64,000 nt of DNA from Shewanella phaeophyticola (GCF_025398315.1 NZ_JAODOQ010000001.1:1674001-1738000), one strand, 5' to 3'; positions 22,215 to 32,128 are shown, numbered from the stretch's first letter. Numbers and translations are program-made. The notes: generated from the letters alone by a model not told the origin.

Positions 22215-22376
22215 TATTTAGCGAAAATTTGTTACTGGCGAAATTGTTGATATTTCATTACAATGTCGCCGACCAAGAGGGCTTTGCCCATACAATAAAC
22301 TTATTATTGGTCTTTTCTTTTTGTTACTCAAACCTTTCTGTTAGATAACTGGAAAAGTGAGATAAAGGATCCCTAC

Positions 22377-23813
22377 ATGAGCGCAGATAAACATTTACAG
22401 AGCTGGCAAGAACGTTTCGAAATGGCAGAAGCAATGCAACCATTGCTTGGCAAGTTGTATCGCAACCAAGGCGTTGAGGTAATGGTATATGGTAAGCCAT
22501 TATTGAACGCATCAACCATCGAAATCATTAAGTCACACCGTTTAGTACGTCGTCATGTCGGTGAAAAGTTACGCCTTCGCGAAAGTTTCCCATTTGTTGA
22601 AGCACTTAGCAAATTAGCCATTAAGCATTGCAGAGTGGATATCGGTAAATTGGCGATCAACTACTGGCGTAACAACAAGGATGCAAGCGGTATTGAAGCT
22701 TATATGGCTGACGCATTAGCACCTGCAGTAAACCATGGTGATGATACTCCTGCACGTGATGTTGTGCTTTACGGTTTCGGTCGTATCGGTCGTCTACTTG
22801 CCCGTTTATTGATTGAACGTACAGGTAAAAGCAATAAAATGCGTTTACGAGCCATTGTATTACGTGGTGGTAAAAAAGGTGATTTAGAAAAGCGTGCCAG
22901 TTTATTGCGCCGTGATTCAGTACACGATCCGTTTAACGGTTCAGTTGAAGTTGATGAAGAAAATAACGCCATCATCGCTAATGGTACGTATATTCAAATC
23001 ATTTATGCCAATTCTCCAGACCAAGTTGATTACACTCAATATGGCATAAACAACGCATTAGTCGTTGATAATACCGGTATTTGGAAAGACGAAGATGGTT
23101 TAGGTTTACACCTTAAAAGCCCTGGCGCAAGCAAAGTATTGCTAACAGCACCAGCTAAAGGCGCAATTAAGAATGTGGTATATGGCGTCAATGAAAATGA
23201 TATTTTAGACGAAGACACAATTGTGTCGGCGGCAAGTTGTACCACTAATGCCATTACCCCAGTACTAAAAGCCGTTAACGATAAGTACGGTATTGAAAAT
23301 GGTCACGTTGAAACTATTCACTCGTACACCAATGATCAAAACTTAATCGATAACTATCACAGTGCTGAGCGTCGCGGTCGTAGTGCGCCATTAAACATGG
23401 TTATTACTGAAACGGGTGCCGCCAAAGCCGTGGCTAAAGCACTACCGGTTTTACAAGGTAAGCTAACGGGTAATGCTATTCGTGTACCTACGCCTAATGT
23501 GTCAATGGCGATTATCAGTGTGAATTTGAACGCTGAAACCAACCGTGACGAATTAAACGAATACCTTAAAGACATCGCTCTGCAATCTTGTTTACAAAAT
23601 CAAATTGACTTTACCGAGTCAACAGAGATTGTATCAAGTGACTTAGTGGGTTCACGTTACGCTGGTGTTGTTGACTCGCAGGCGACCATTGCAGAAGGTA
23701 AGCGTGCAATTTTATATGTTTGGTACGACAACGAGTTTGGTTACAGCTGTCAAGTTGTTGGCGTGATGCAAAAAATGTTGGGATTAACCACATTATCATT
23801 ACCTAACGTATAA
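22377..23813 (+). CDS. Long-form glyceraldehyde-3-phosphate dehydrogenase
   Basis: A 478-residue GAPDH with an additional N-terminal helical region of about 125 residues (MSADKHLQSWQERFEMAEAM...), found in marine gammaproteobacteria. The Rossmann fold begins only at DVVLYGFGRIGRLLARLLIE. The catalytic cysteine is in SAASCTTNAITP, followed by ETIHSYTNDQNL and the C-terminal WYDNEFGYSCQVV. Its role is probably gluconeogenic or NADP-linked, but that is inference. It starts at ATG 22377 and ends before a clear terminator, so it is monocistronic. Confidence 0.92.
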   Translation: MSADKHLQSWQERFEMAEAMQPLLGKLYRNQGVEVMVYGKPLLNASTIEIIKSHRLVRRHVGEKLRLRESFPFVEALSKLAIKHCRVDIGKLAINYWRNNKDASGIEAYMADALAPAVNHGDDTPARDVVLYGFGRIGRLLARLLIERTGKSNKMRLRAIVLRGGKKGDLEKRASLLRRDSVHDPFNGSVEVDEENNAIIANGTYIQIIYANSPDQVDYTQYGINNALVVDNTGIWKDEDGLGLHLKSPGASKVLLTAPAKGAIKNVVYGVNENDILDEDTIVSAASCTTNAITPVLKAVNDKYGIENGHVETIHSYTNDQNLIDNYHSAERRGRSAPLNMVITETGAAKAVAKALPVLQGKLTGNAIRVPTPNVSMAIISVNLNAETNRDELNEYLKDIALQSCLQNQIDFTESTEIVSSDLVGSRYAGVVDSQATIAEGKRAILYVWYDNEFGYSCQVVGVMQKMLGLTTLSLPNV

Positions 23814-23854
23814 CTTTGGAAAGTAATTTATACTCTGTTGATAGAGATTAGATT

Positions 23855-23886
23855 AAAAGCACCTCAAAAGAGGTGCTTTTTGTTTT
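23855..23886 (+). terminator. Terminator of the long GAPDH gene
   Basis: AAAAGCACCTC-aaaa-GAGGTGCTTTTTGTTTT hairpin with a U-rich tail. Confidence 0.88.
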
Positions 23887-24049
23887 GCTAGCATTATGTA
23901 GAAGAGTGATAAGCTCAGTCACGCCGTTAAAACATTATATAAATGTGATTGTTTGTGGTAATAATTTGACTCAAATTGCTAAATAATAACCACTATGATG
24001 ATTTATGCACCAAACAGTCATTTTGTTGCAATAATCCTGTTGTTATTGA

Positions 24050-24077
24050 TTGACTATCCAGATCAAATCGGTAGAAT
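24050..24077 (+). promoter_or_regulatory. Sigma70 promoter of the tRNA operon
   Basis: TTGACT, 16 bases, TAGAAT, followed by a GC-containing discriminator (GCCATTCCGC) typical of stable RNA promoters. Transcription would start near 24084 and read through the 81-bp repeats into the tRNAs. Confidence 0.65.
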
Positions 24078-24133
24078 GCCATTCCGCAGTCAGGGGAAAC
24101 ATCCTAGACTACAAAGATGTAAAGATTTAAAAT

Positions 24134-24295
24134 GCGACATTAGCTCAGTTGGATAGGTTGGTAGACGATACCTTTCTCGCAGTGTTAAAAATTGCATGTA
24201 CGAAGATTGACAATGCGACATTAGATCAGTTGGATAGGTTGAAAGACGATACCTTTCTCGCAGTGTTAAAAATAGCATGTACGAAGATTGAAAAT
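24134..24295 (+). repeat. Two 81-bp tandem repeats derived from the 5' half of tRNA-Gly
   Basis: Units 24134-24214 and 24215-24295 differ at about five positions. Each opens with GCGACATTAGMTCAGTTGG, the same bases as the start of the intact tRNA-Gly at 24296, then carries a small insertion and GATACCTT. Each ends in a 40-base tail absent from the tRNA (TCTCGCAGTGTTAAAAATTG...). The anticodon, T arm and 3' end are missing, so these are not functional tRNAs. Because 81 is divisible by three, an open frame runs through them, but there is no sign it is a gene. Confidence 0.85.
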
Positions 24296-24371
24296 GCGAC
24301 ATTAGCTCAGTTGGTAGAGCGATACCTTGCCAAGGTATAGGTCATCGGTTCGAACCCGATATGTCGCTCCA
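24296..24371 (+). tRNA. tRNA-Gly (anticodon GCC)
   Basis: 76 bases with encoded CCA. The acceptor stem GCGACAT/ATGTCGC is perfect over seven pairs, the D arm is CTCAGTTGGTAGAG, the anticodon stem ATACC/GGTAT holds TTGCCAA (GCC), and the T arm is ATCGGTTCGAACCCGAT. Confidence 0.96.
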
Positions 24372-24412
24372 ATTTCTTATCTCCTCCGATGGATTTGAAT
24401 TTGGTAAAGCAT

Positions 24413-24486
24413 GGCGCGATGGCAGAATGGCTATGCTGCGGATTGCAAATCCGTCGATCTCGGTTCGACTCCGGGTCGCGCCTCCA
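24413..24486 (+). tRNA. tRNA-Cys (anticodon GCA)
   Basis: 74 bases ending in CCA. The acceptor stem GGCGCGA pairs with TCGCGCC; the anticodon stem GGAT/ATCC region holds TTGCAAA (GCA); the T arm is CGGTTCGACTCCG. Confidence 0.95.
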
Positions 24487-24535
24487 CAGAATTGCGTTTA
24501 ATGGTTACTGATGGTAACGGTTAAAACAACACTTT

Positions 24536-24621
24536 GCCCGAGTGGTGGAATCGGTAGACACAAGGGATTTAAAATCCCTCGCTGAATAAGCGTGCCGGTT
24601 CAAGTCCGGCCTCGGGTACCA
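24536..24621 (+). tRNA. tRNA-Leu (anticodon TAA)
   Basis: 86 bases, class II with a long variable arm (CTCGCTGAATAAGCG). The acceptor stem GCCCGAG pairs with CTCGGGT, ending ACCA; the anticodon stem AGGGA/TCCCT holds TTTAAAA (TAA). Confidence 0.95.
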
Positions 24622-24647
24622 TCCTTTACATACGTTAAGTATGGTGT

Positions 24648-24678
24648 AAAAAAGCCTCGACATTAGTCGGGGCTTTTT
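24648..24678 (+). terminator. Terminator of the tRNA operon
   Basis: AAAAAAGCCTCGAC-atta-GTCGGGGCTTTTTT hairpin 27 bases after tRNA-Leu. Confidence 0.88.
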
Positions 24679-24842
24679 TACATCTGAGATTTGAGTTTGA
24701 TTGTTAAGGATAAAAGTCAAAAGCAAAATCCCTCGCGCTCTGGTTGAATGTTCAAGTTATGGGTGATATTAGTATGTTATGCTTGGTTAACTATTCAATA
24801 AGTTATTATGTTTAACATCGTTCTAAGGATGGAGCTTAAACA

Positions 24843-25244
24843 ATGGTGATGTATTTTTTAATAGTTTCAGTTATTTTTATTATTCTTAGTGCATTACTGA
24901 AATTTAGATATGTTTTATTTGTATATGTGATTGGTAACATTCTGTTATTTATCTATTTTGCAATTTCTGGTCAAGTAGGTGCATGGTTTATTTTAATTTA
25001 TCAAATACCAGCCCTTGTACCTGCTTTTCTTGGTATTTGTATCGGAACAGCCATCGGTTATAACGTTAGACCTATTATTGAGAGTAAACTATCAATTTTC
25101 GGTAATAAGTTGTGTGCGCGAGCAACAAAAAAGCAAGCTTCTGATTCAGCTTTAAATCTAAATGGTACACCTAGAGCTTATAGCAATGCTGAGAATGATT
25201 ATTTACTTGACACAAATGAGATTCAAATTAAGTCGTTATATTAA
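24843..25244 (+). CDS. Small integral membrane protein of unknown function
   Basis: 133 residues with three likely membrane helices in the first 80 (MYFLIVSVIFIILSALL, YVLFVYVIGNILLFIYFAI, ALVPAFLGICIGTAIGYNV) and a polar C-terminal tail of about 50 residues. ATG at 24843 or 24849 are both possible; the upstream GGAG (ATGGAGC) is 8-14 bases away. I do not recognise a family. Its AT-rich codons and position between a tRNA operon and a repeat-rich stretch hint at acquired DNA, but this is weak. Confidence 0.5.
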   Translation: MVMYFLIVSVIFIILSALLKFRYVLFVYVIGNILLFIYFAISGQVGAWFILIYQIPALVPAFLGICIGTAIGYNVRPIIESKLSIFGNKLCARATKKQASDSALNLNGTPRAYSNAENDYLLDTNEIQIKSLY

Positions 25245-25439
25245 ATATACTATGGCACCATTTCGTTAAACTAAATTAAACTTTGAGTTTGAGCCCGATT
25301 GAACACTTTTCAAATGTAATATTTAAATTTGTTAGGTCAGGGTAAACTTTTATAAAAACAGTTTAAGACTTATCCATTAAGCTAATTTTTGTCCATAAAT
25401 GAGTTAGATGCCTCAGCTTGAAATGCCTAAATTCAACTC

Positions 25440-25895
25440 TGAACTTGAGGCCGTTGAAGAAAATGACGTGAGCTAGCCATGGATGGCGAGCTAGCTTTAG
25501 AGGGGAAGGGACGCCCCATCTGAAGCGTTAGCATTTTCGAATAAGGCCGAAGAACACTCAGACGAAGTTAAAAGCTGGATCTGACCACGTCGCGAAATTA
25601 TCGCTTTTCAGATAATTTTGATGTGGCGGCTGGGAGTTCCAAGAGGGAACAGCCGTTGGTTTCCTCTTGGTCTGGTGTGGGCGAAGCGCCACGACGTTAT
25701 TGGCCGCAGGCCATAAAGAACAAAACACCTGGATCCCGGCTAAAGAGCATTACCGGGACGACACAGTATTTCGCCGCGCAGGGGGAATTGCTGTCTCAAG
25801 TGTTAGTGGCCGAAAACCATAAAAAGCAAACACCTGAAGCGGCTCAAAAGCCTAACCGGGACGACGTTAGAGTTAGGACTATATTAAAGGAGGTT
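25440..25895. repeat. GC-richer intergenic repeat region
   Basis: The stretch 25245-25919 holds no convincing gene. Within it, 25470-25500 is a stem-loop with arms AGCTAGCC and GGCGAGCTAGCT around ATGGAT. Two imperfect copies of a unit occur near 25705-25770 and 25810-25866: CCATAAAGAACAAAACACCTG and CCATAAAAAGCAAACACCTG, each ending in ACCGGGACGAC. The composition is more GC-rich than the AT-rich flanks. Such sequence resembles dispersed Shewanella repeats as I recall them; copy number elsewhere is unknown. An open frame at 25623-26075 crosses into the antisense of the kinase gene and is judged spurious. Confidence 0.5.
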
Positions 25896-25919
25896 GTTGT
25901 TCCGCCAGATTATAATGGC

Positions 25920-26787
25920 TTAATCATCATAATGATCATTATCAATCGCCTGTTGGCGTTCGCGTTTAAACTGCGCTTCTTCATAGGCGGCGTTAATTTC
26001 TTCAAGTACCGAATCTATATCAGCCGAGTTATTGTCGTCTTCAAACAAGCCTGTGAGTGCGGTATCTGGCTCTAATTCACCTTGCTCATATAGAGCCTAC
26101 ATTTCTTTGGCGTATTTGGTTTGTAGCAGTTCTGGTGCAAATTGGCCGTAGTATTCGGTCATATTATTTACATCACGATATAACATGACTCTGGCATTGT
26201 TGTTAGCGGATGCATCGACGGCTTGTGGTAAGTCGATGATCACTGAAGTCATGACTATCAACTAATACATTAAATTCAGATAAGTCACCGTGCACAATAC
26301 CGGTACACAACATACGAACGATATAGCCCATCATGGTGTGATGCTGTGACATGGCTTGTGCATGGGTTAAGTTAACATCGTTTAAACGCGGTGCGACATC
26401 GCCGTTTGCGTCGGTGATCAACTCCATCAATAATACGCCGTCAAAACAACCGTAAGGCACAGGCACGCGGATTTTCGCTGCTGCGCATTGATACAATGCA
26501 TCTACTTCTGCATTTTGCCAGGCTTTCTCTTGTTCTTCGCGGCCGTATTTAGAGCCTTTTTCCATCGCGCGGCCACGACGGCTATTTTTGGTTTTACGTC
26601 CTTCTTGATATTGTGCTGCTTTTTTGAAGCTGCGTTTTGTCGCTTCTTTATAGACTTTGGCACAGCGGATAGCGTCACCACAGCGGATCATATAGACCGT
26701 GGCTTCTTTACCGCTCATCAATTGGCTTATGACTTCGTCAATAAGGCCATCGTCAACCAGAGGTTGTAATCGTATTGGGGTTTTCAT
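25920..26787 (-). CDS. RIO1-type serine protein kinase (frameshift and in-frame stop)
   Basis: Atypical protein kinase of the bacterial RIO group. From ATG 26787 the frame covers SGKEATVYMIRCGDAIRCAKVYKEA (ATP-binding lysine region), VPVPYGCFDGVLLMELI and the catalytic loop GIVHGDLSEFNVLVDS. It breaks near 26245-26255, where another frame continues with VIIDLPQAVDASANNN (the metal-binding IDLPQ motif). In that frame a TAG follows KEM where the family would have a residue such as Trp, and then ALYEQGELEPDTALTGLFEDD runs to a stop at 25920. Two defects in one gene make real decay more plausible here than in most cases, but error is possible. The repeat region begins directly after its end. Confidence 0.8.
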
Positions 26788-27015
26788 AGCGCCCGTTATA
26801 CATGAGTTGTGCCAAGGATGATATATTTTGGCAGACTATTTTTCTGTTGAATCGGTAAGCGGCATTTTTTATACAATTGCTGTCTAAAAAACGTCAGGAG
26901 TTTGTATTGACTCACCTTGTTGTCAGTGCAGCAGTTTGCATGGGTTTCGGGTAAGGTAAGGGCTTGTTGGTGTATCGCTTTGATAATCGTCTTTTAGCAC
27001 ACAAAAGGAATACCG

Positions 27016-27489
27016 ATGAAAACTCATTCTCGTATGTTAGTCAGTTTATTGATGATAAGCGCGATAATGTCATCGCCGTTACAGGCCAAAACACAGGTCA
27101 ATCCATTGTTTGATCAAGCTCGTGCGGCAAAAACAGGGGCAGATGAATACGGTATGAAACGCTATGTAATGGCATTTCTTAAACGTGGTACAAATCGTGA
27201 TCGTCCTAAAGCAGAAGCGGATGAACTGCAACGGTTACACATGGCCAATATTGGACGTTTAGCCGAAGAGGGTAAATTGGTATTAGCTGGTCCATTTTGG
27301 GGGGATGGTGATTTACGCGGGATTTATATTTTCGATGTAGAAACCATTGAACAGGCTCAACAATTAACTGCAACCGATCCTGCAATTAAAGCAGGCAGTT
27401 TGGTCATGGAATTAGTACCCTGGTATGGCAGTGCTGCATTAATGGAAGTTAACGCTATCCATAATACGCTTGCCAAAACGCTGATGTAA
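27016..27489 (+). CDS. Exported YciI-like protein
   Basis: 157 residues with a signal peptide (SRMLVSLLMISAIMSSPLQAKT) followed by a YCII-type ferredoxin-like domain: KRYVMAFLKRGTNRD, LHMANIGRLAEEGKLVLAGPF and an acidic end VMELVPWYG. Cytoplasmic YciI relatives are small enzymes or stress proteins with a conserved His and Asp; here the domain is exported. An AAAGGAA site is seven bases before the ATG. Function unknown beyond the fold. Confidence 0.8.
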   Translation: MKTHSRMLVSLLMISAIMSSPLQAKTQVNPLFDQARAAKTGADEYGMKRYVMAFLKRGTNRDRPKAEADELQRLHMANIGRLAEEGKLVLAGPFWGDGDLRGIYIFDVETIEQAQQLTATDPAIKAGSLVMELVPWYGSAALMEVNAIHNTLAKTLM

Positions 27490-27636
27490 TTTATCAATGG
27501 TTTATGGTTTTTTTATACCACGAATATTGAGAGCGGATGAAAACTTAATAACATATGCATAATTGAATGGTCTTTTGGCGTTAGCCTCTGAGGTATAACA
27601 GGTACAATATCCTTTGTTTAGTTGATAAGGATTATT

Positions 27637-27933
27637 ATGGCCAATGTAGTGAACAAAACGATATTCAGTAGTCGAGTATTTTCCGTTAATTTAGTGACTT
27701 ATCAAGAGAATCATCGAGTGATGACACACGTTGATCCTGTGCAGCAAGGACGATACTACAAGTTCAATGTGGTGATTAAACAGCCTCATGTTGGGGGAGT
27801 CTTTACCTGTAAAAAATACATTATAAATCTGTTTAATCGCGTGTATTTGTTTCGCCCTGATCTTTATGAACATAGCGTGACTAAGATACAGTCCGATAAA
27901 CGGGTTTTATTAAGCATTGCAGTGAACATTTAA
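27637..27933 (+). CDS. Conserved small protein of unknown function
   Basis: 98 residues from the ATG at 27637, chosen for its AAGGA site five bases upstream; an earlier in-frame start at 27622 lacks one. The protein is basic and mostly beta-strand in character (VFSVNLVTYQENHRVMTHVD, YYKFNVVIKQ), with no signal peptide or helix. Not recognised. It stands alone and is convergent with yfaE. Confidence 0.55.
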   Translation: MANVVNKTIFSSRVFSVNLVTYQENHRVMTHVDPVQQGRYYKFNVVIKQPHVGGVFTCKKYIINLFNRVYLFRPDLYEHSVTKIQSDKRVLLSIAVNI

Positions 27934-27995
27934 AAGGCTCTCTTATGTATCACGCGTGACACTTATGCAAGCCTATGCAGTAAAAACGTGGGTGA

Positions 27996-28361
27996 TTAGC
28001 TTTCTTGTGCGAGCTTGGTAAGGAGTGGAGCAGGTTGATGAGTGTTGTATTGACGTTTTGCGACTATCTCAACACCCTGGCAAGACAGCTTAAGGTTGAG
28101 GTCGGTTTCTGGTATACAACAGCAGGGTAGGCATTCATCAGCTTTTAGTTCAGCTAATGGCTGGGTAAGGTAACTCACTTCACCCGAAATCACGGTAGTT
28201 TTACAGGCGCCGCAAAAACCATTACGGCACTCTGAAAATACTTTTACTTTTTTCGACTCAAGCGCTTCTAGTAAGCTTGAATGTTTGCCGTCAAACAAGA
28301 TAACGGGTTGACCTTTCAAGCTTACGATTGGGGCTTTTTTGAAATACTTCTTATAAGTCAA
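27996..28361 (-). CDS. yfaE: 2Fe-2S ferredoxin, ribonucleotide reductase maintenance protein
   Basis: Plant-type [2Fe-2S] ferredoxin that helps restore the diferric-tyrosyl radical in NrdB. Cluster ligands appear as [12 protein letters not shown] with the fourth cysteine in ECLPCCC. The likely start is TTG at 28361, overlapping the nrdB end by 11 bases, so translation is probably coupled; no strong ribosome site is visible. Third gene of nrdA-nrdB-yfaE. Confidence 0.9.
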   Translation of the reverse strand: MTYKKYFKKAPIVSLKGQPVILFDGKHSSLLEALESKKVKVFSECRNGFCGACKTTVISGEVSYLTQPLAELKADECLPCCCIPETDLNLKLSCQGVEIVAKRQYNTHQPAPLLTKLAQES

Positions 28362-29481
28362 AGTCTAAAAACTCATCGCCATCGACAGAAGAATCAATTT
28401 GTCCTACAAGGTAAGAAGACACTTCAACTTCTTGTGGAGCCACCTGAACAGCATCGCTTTCTAGCCAGTTTTTCATCCACGGAAGTGGGTTTGAAGATTC
28501 TTCGTACGGTTGTGGTAAATGCACTGACTTCATACGTTGGTTAGTAATATATTCAACATACTGACACAAAATTTGTTCGTTTAGGCCGATCATAGAACCG
28601 TCTTTAAACAGATACTTAGCCCATTCTTTTTCTTGTTCAGCGGCTTTAACAAACAGGTCGTAAGCTTCTTGTTGACACTCAATGGCAATTTCGGCCATTT
28701 CAGGGTCGTCTTTACCACCTTGCATTAAGCTTAAAATGTGCTGAGTGCTGTTAAGGTGTAAGGCTTCATCACGGGCGATTAAGCGAATGATTTTGGCATT
28801 ACCTTCCATTAGACGTCGCTCTGCAAAAGCAAATGAACACGCAAAGCTTACATAGAAACGAATCGCTTCGAGTGCGTTAACCGACATCATGCATAAATAC
28901 AGTGACTTTTTAAGAATGCGTAAGTTGACGGTAATTTTTTCACCGTTGACGATATGCGTGCCCGAGCCGTGCAGGTTATGCACCTGAGTTAGCTTGATCA
29001 AGTCATCGTAATAACGGGCAATGTCACCTGCACGTTTTAAGATGTGATCATTTTCGACGATATCATCAAATACCACTGACGGGTTATTAACGATATTACG
29101 AATAATATGGGTATATGAACGTGAGTGAATGGTTTCAGAAAACGACCAGGTTTCAATCCAAGTTTCTAACTCTGGTAAAGACACTAACGGCAAAAACGCC
29201 ACGTTAGGCGAACGACCTTGAATAGAGTCAAGCAGGGTTTGATATTTAAGGTTTGAAATAAAAATGTGCTGTTCGTGCTCTGGTAAAGCACCAAAGTCAA
29301 TTTTGTCACGGCTGACATCAACTTCTTCGGGGCGCCAGAAAAACGATAATTGTTTTTCAATCAGCTTTTCAAAGATTTCATATTTCTGTTGATCGTAGCG
29401 AGCCACGTTAACTGATTGGCCAAAAAACATAGGTTCTTTAGTGGCATCGTTAGGTGTTTGACAAAATGTTGAGTAAGCCAT
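28351..29481 (-). CDS. nrdB: Ribonucleoside-diphosphate reductase, class Ia, beta subunit
   Basis: Radical-bearing R2 subunit of 376 residues. The iron and radical site is seen in the [16 protein letters not shown] region, [15 protein letters not shown] and [23 protein letters not shown]. The C-terminal tail ([10 protein letters not shown]) is the peptide that docks on NrdA. It is intact, unlike nrdA 67 bases upstream. Confidence 0.97.
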   Translation of the reverse strand: MAYSTFCQTPNDATKEPMFFGQSVNVARYDQQKYEIFEKLIEKQLSFFWRPEEVDVSRDKIDFGALPEHEQHIFISNLKYQTLLDSIQGRSPNVAFLPLVSLPELETWIETWSFSETIHSRSYTHIIRNIVNNPSVVFDDIVENDHILKRAGDIARYYDDLIKLTQVHNLHGSGTHIVNGEKITVNLRILKKSLYLCMMSVNALEAIRFYVSFACSFAFAERRLMEGNAKIIRLIARDEALHLNSTQHILSLMQGGKDDPEMAEIAIECQQEAYDLFVKAAEQEKEWAKYLFKDGSMIGLNEQILCQYVEYITNQRMKSVHLPQPYEESSNPLPWMKNWLESDAVQVAPQEVEVSSYLVGQIDSSVDGDEFLDFDL

Positions 29482-29548
29482 TATTTAGGTGTCCTGAAAG
29501 CGCATTTGAAAAAGCGGGGAAGTCCCCGCTAATAATTCCATTAGATGA

Positions 29549-31838
29549 TTAAATCTTGCAAGCTCCGCCTGCGCAACCGTCATCTTCTTCCTCTACGGCA
29601 ATCAAGTCGTCAAACTGATCTTTAGCGCCGTCACGGGTGTTATGATAGTACAAAGTCTTAACTCCTAACTTGTACACACTTAACAAATCTTTAAGTAAGG
29701 TTTGCATGGGTACACGACCGCCTTCAAATCGGCTAGGGTCGTAGTTAGTGTTAGCTGAAATTGCCTGGTCAATAAACTTCTGCATAATGCCAACAAGTTG
29801 GATGTAACCGTCATTGTTTGGCATGTTCCATAACAATTCATACTTGTCTTTAAGTTGGTCAAAGTCAGGTACTACTTGCTTTAATTGTCCGTCTTTACTG
29901 GCCTTAACACTGATTAAGCCGCGTGGAGGCTCGATACCGTTAGTCGCATTTGAAATTTGCGATGATGTTTCAGACGGCATTAATGCAGACAAGGTTGAGT
30001 TACGTAAACCGTATTGTTTAATATCGCTACGGAGTGTTTCCCAATCCATATGTAATGGTTCATCACAAATCTTATCGAGGTCACGTTTATAAGTGTCGAT
30101 AGGTAAGATTCCTTGCGAGTAAGTGGTCTCGTTAAATAACGGACATGCACCTTTTTCTTTAGCAAGGTTCATTGACGCTTTCAATAAATAGAACTGAATC
30201 GCTTCAAAGGTTTTGTGAGTCAGGTTGTTTGCTGAACCGTCTGAGTACTTCTTGCCATTTTTAGCGAGGTAGTTAGCAAAGTTAATCACACCAACACCTA
30301 GGGTACGGCGGTTCATTGAACCAAGCTGTGCGGACTTAATTGGGTAATCTTGATAATCCAATAAATTATCAAGGGCACGTACGGCTAAGTCGGCTAACGG
30401 CTCGAGTTCAGATAAATCTTCAATTGCCCCTAAGTTAAGCGCAGACAGTGTACAAAGTGCGATTTCACCATTGGGATCATCAATGTTATTCATTGGCTTA
30501 GTCGGCAATGCAATTTCTAAACATAAGTTAGATTGCTTAATTGGCGCGACTTTAGAGTCAAACGGACTATGAGTATTACAGTGGTCACGTTTTGAATGTA
30601 GATACGGCCAGTAGAAGCTCGTTCTTGCATCATTAGTGAGAATAACTCAACCGCTTTGATTTGTTTTTTACGGACGTTATTGTCTTGTTCATATTGAAGG
30701 TATAAACGTTCAAACTCGGCTTGATCTTCAAAGAAGGCGTCGTAAAGGCCGGGTACGTCTGATGGGCTGAATAAACTGATGTATTCGCCTTTAATCAAAC
30801 GTTGGTACATGAGTTTGTTTAGCTGTACACCATAATCAAGATGACGAACACGGTTGTCGTCAACACCACGGTTGTTTTTAAGGATACAGTAACGACTCAA
30901 CTTCTAAATGCCATAACGGGTAGAATAGGGTCGCTGCACCACCGCGTACGCCACCTTGAGAACAAGACTTGACCGCAGTTTGGAAATACTTATAAAAAGG
31001 CAAGCAACCTGTGTGGAATGCTTCGCCGCCGCAGAATAGGGCTACCTAACGCGCGGATACGACCTGCGTTAATACCAATACCTGCACGTTGGCTGACATA
31101 TTTAACGATAGAAGATGCCGTTGCGTTGATTGAATCTAAGCTGTCATCACATTCGATTAATACACATGAACTGAACTGACGCGTAGGTGTACGCACGCCA
31201 GACATAATAGGTGTAGGTAATGAAATCTTAAACTGTGAGGTCGCATCGTAAAAATCTTTAATGTACTTTAAGCGCACATCTGCTGGGTAACGTGCAAATA
31301 AACACGCCGCCACAAGAATATATAAAAACTGCGCGCTTTCATAAACTTCATGAGTCACACGGTTTTGCACCAGATATTTACCTTCTAACTGCTTAACCGC
31401 AGCATAAGAGAAGTTCATATCGCGCCAGTGGTCGATATAGCTGTCTAGAATGTCGATTTCTTCACGAGTGTAGTCGGCCAAAATATGCATATCATATTTG
31501 CCCATTTCCACTAAACGCGTCACATGATCGTACAACTTAGGTGGCTCGAACTGACCAAAGGCTTTTTTGCGTAAATGAAATACCGCAAGGCGAGCCGCTA
31601 AAAATTGATAATCTGGCGACTCTGGCGAGATTAAGTCAGCAGCGGCTTTAATAATGGTTTCATGAATGGCTTCTGTAGGAATGCCGTCAAAAAACTGCAG
31701 GTGAGATCGAAGTTCAACTTCAGATACTGAGACGTTTTTTAATCCCTTGGCTGCCCAAGTGATTACGCGATGAATTTTATCTAAATCGATATTTTCACGT
31801 TCGCCACTGCGTTTAGTGACTGTCATATTGCTATTCAT
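29549..31838 (-). CDS. nrdA: Ribonucleoside-diphosphate reductase, class Ia, alpha subunit (frameshifted)
   Basis: Catalytic R1 subunit, about 763 codons, matching the E. coli length. From ATG 31838 the N-terminal ATP-cone (TVTKRSGERENIDLDKIHR) and FSSCVLIECDDSLDSI are in one frame to about 31045. Then come GGVRGGAATLFYPLWHLEVE (about 30905-30980) and KNNRGVDDNRVRHLDYGVQL (to about 30600), and finally the frame with the active-site SNLCLEIALPTKP and the redox tail CAGGACKI ending at 29549. At least three single-base breaks interrupt it. As the only aerobic ribonucleotide reductase in sight, it must work in the living cell, so the breaks are most likely sequencing errors. Confidence 0.94.
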
Positions 31839-32011
31839 TGAAGAGAGGCCTTGGTTCTATATCTGGTCATGTGATCATGTTCAGGATGCTGTAGCTTTGA
31901 TTCGATCAGAACAAATCACAAAACAGTTCCATGTTAAAACAATCAATGTGAATGGACTTACGGCAATGTCTATCTACACTACACTCACGATACTAACTAC
32001 GCCTTTTGTAC

Positions 32012-32059
32012 GACAACAACGTAGTGTTTTGATTGTTACCCACACACAAGATATGGTGT
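32012..32059 (-). promoter_or_regulatory. Pair of NrdR-like boxes upstream of nrdA
   Basis: ACACAAGATATGGTGT (32044-32059) matches the recalled NrdR consensus ACACWATATWTWGTGT at all but two positions. A weaker copy ending in TAGTGT sits at 32012-32027, with starts 32 bases apart, about three helical turns, as is usual for NrdR tandem boxes. Confidence 0.6.
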
Positions 32060-32128
32060 TATTTATTAACTGAGATACAAGATAGTGAGGTTTGAGTTGA
32101 TTTGCAAGCCACAATTACATTAACTTCT

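Noticed and set aside
24149..24340. 63-residue frame with a 27-residue repeat
   Set aside because: It is a translation of the 81-bp tRNA-derived repeats and the intact tRNA-Gly; 81 being a multiple of three keeps the frame open by chance.
25440..25900. CRISPR array
   Set aside because: The repeated units are few, imperfect and unevenly spaced, with no cas genes; the 47-bp and 81-bp repeats elsewhere are head-to-tail without spacers.
25623..26075. 150-residue open frame on the plus strand
   Set aside because: It spans the repeat region and then the antisense of the RIO kinase C-terminus; its second half is the reverse of a real gene and the first is repeat sequence.
26896..26955. 15-codon frame starting TTG with AGGAG upstream
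   Set aside because: Too short and without context; it could be a leader peptide, but nothing supports that.
31816..32073. 85-residue plus-strand frame upstream of nrdA
   Set aside because: It overlaps the start of nrdA and the NrdR boxes, has no ribosome site and unusual composition; more likely regulatory DNA.
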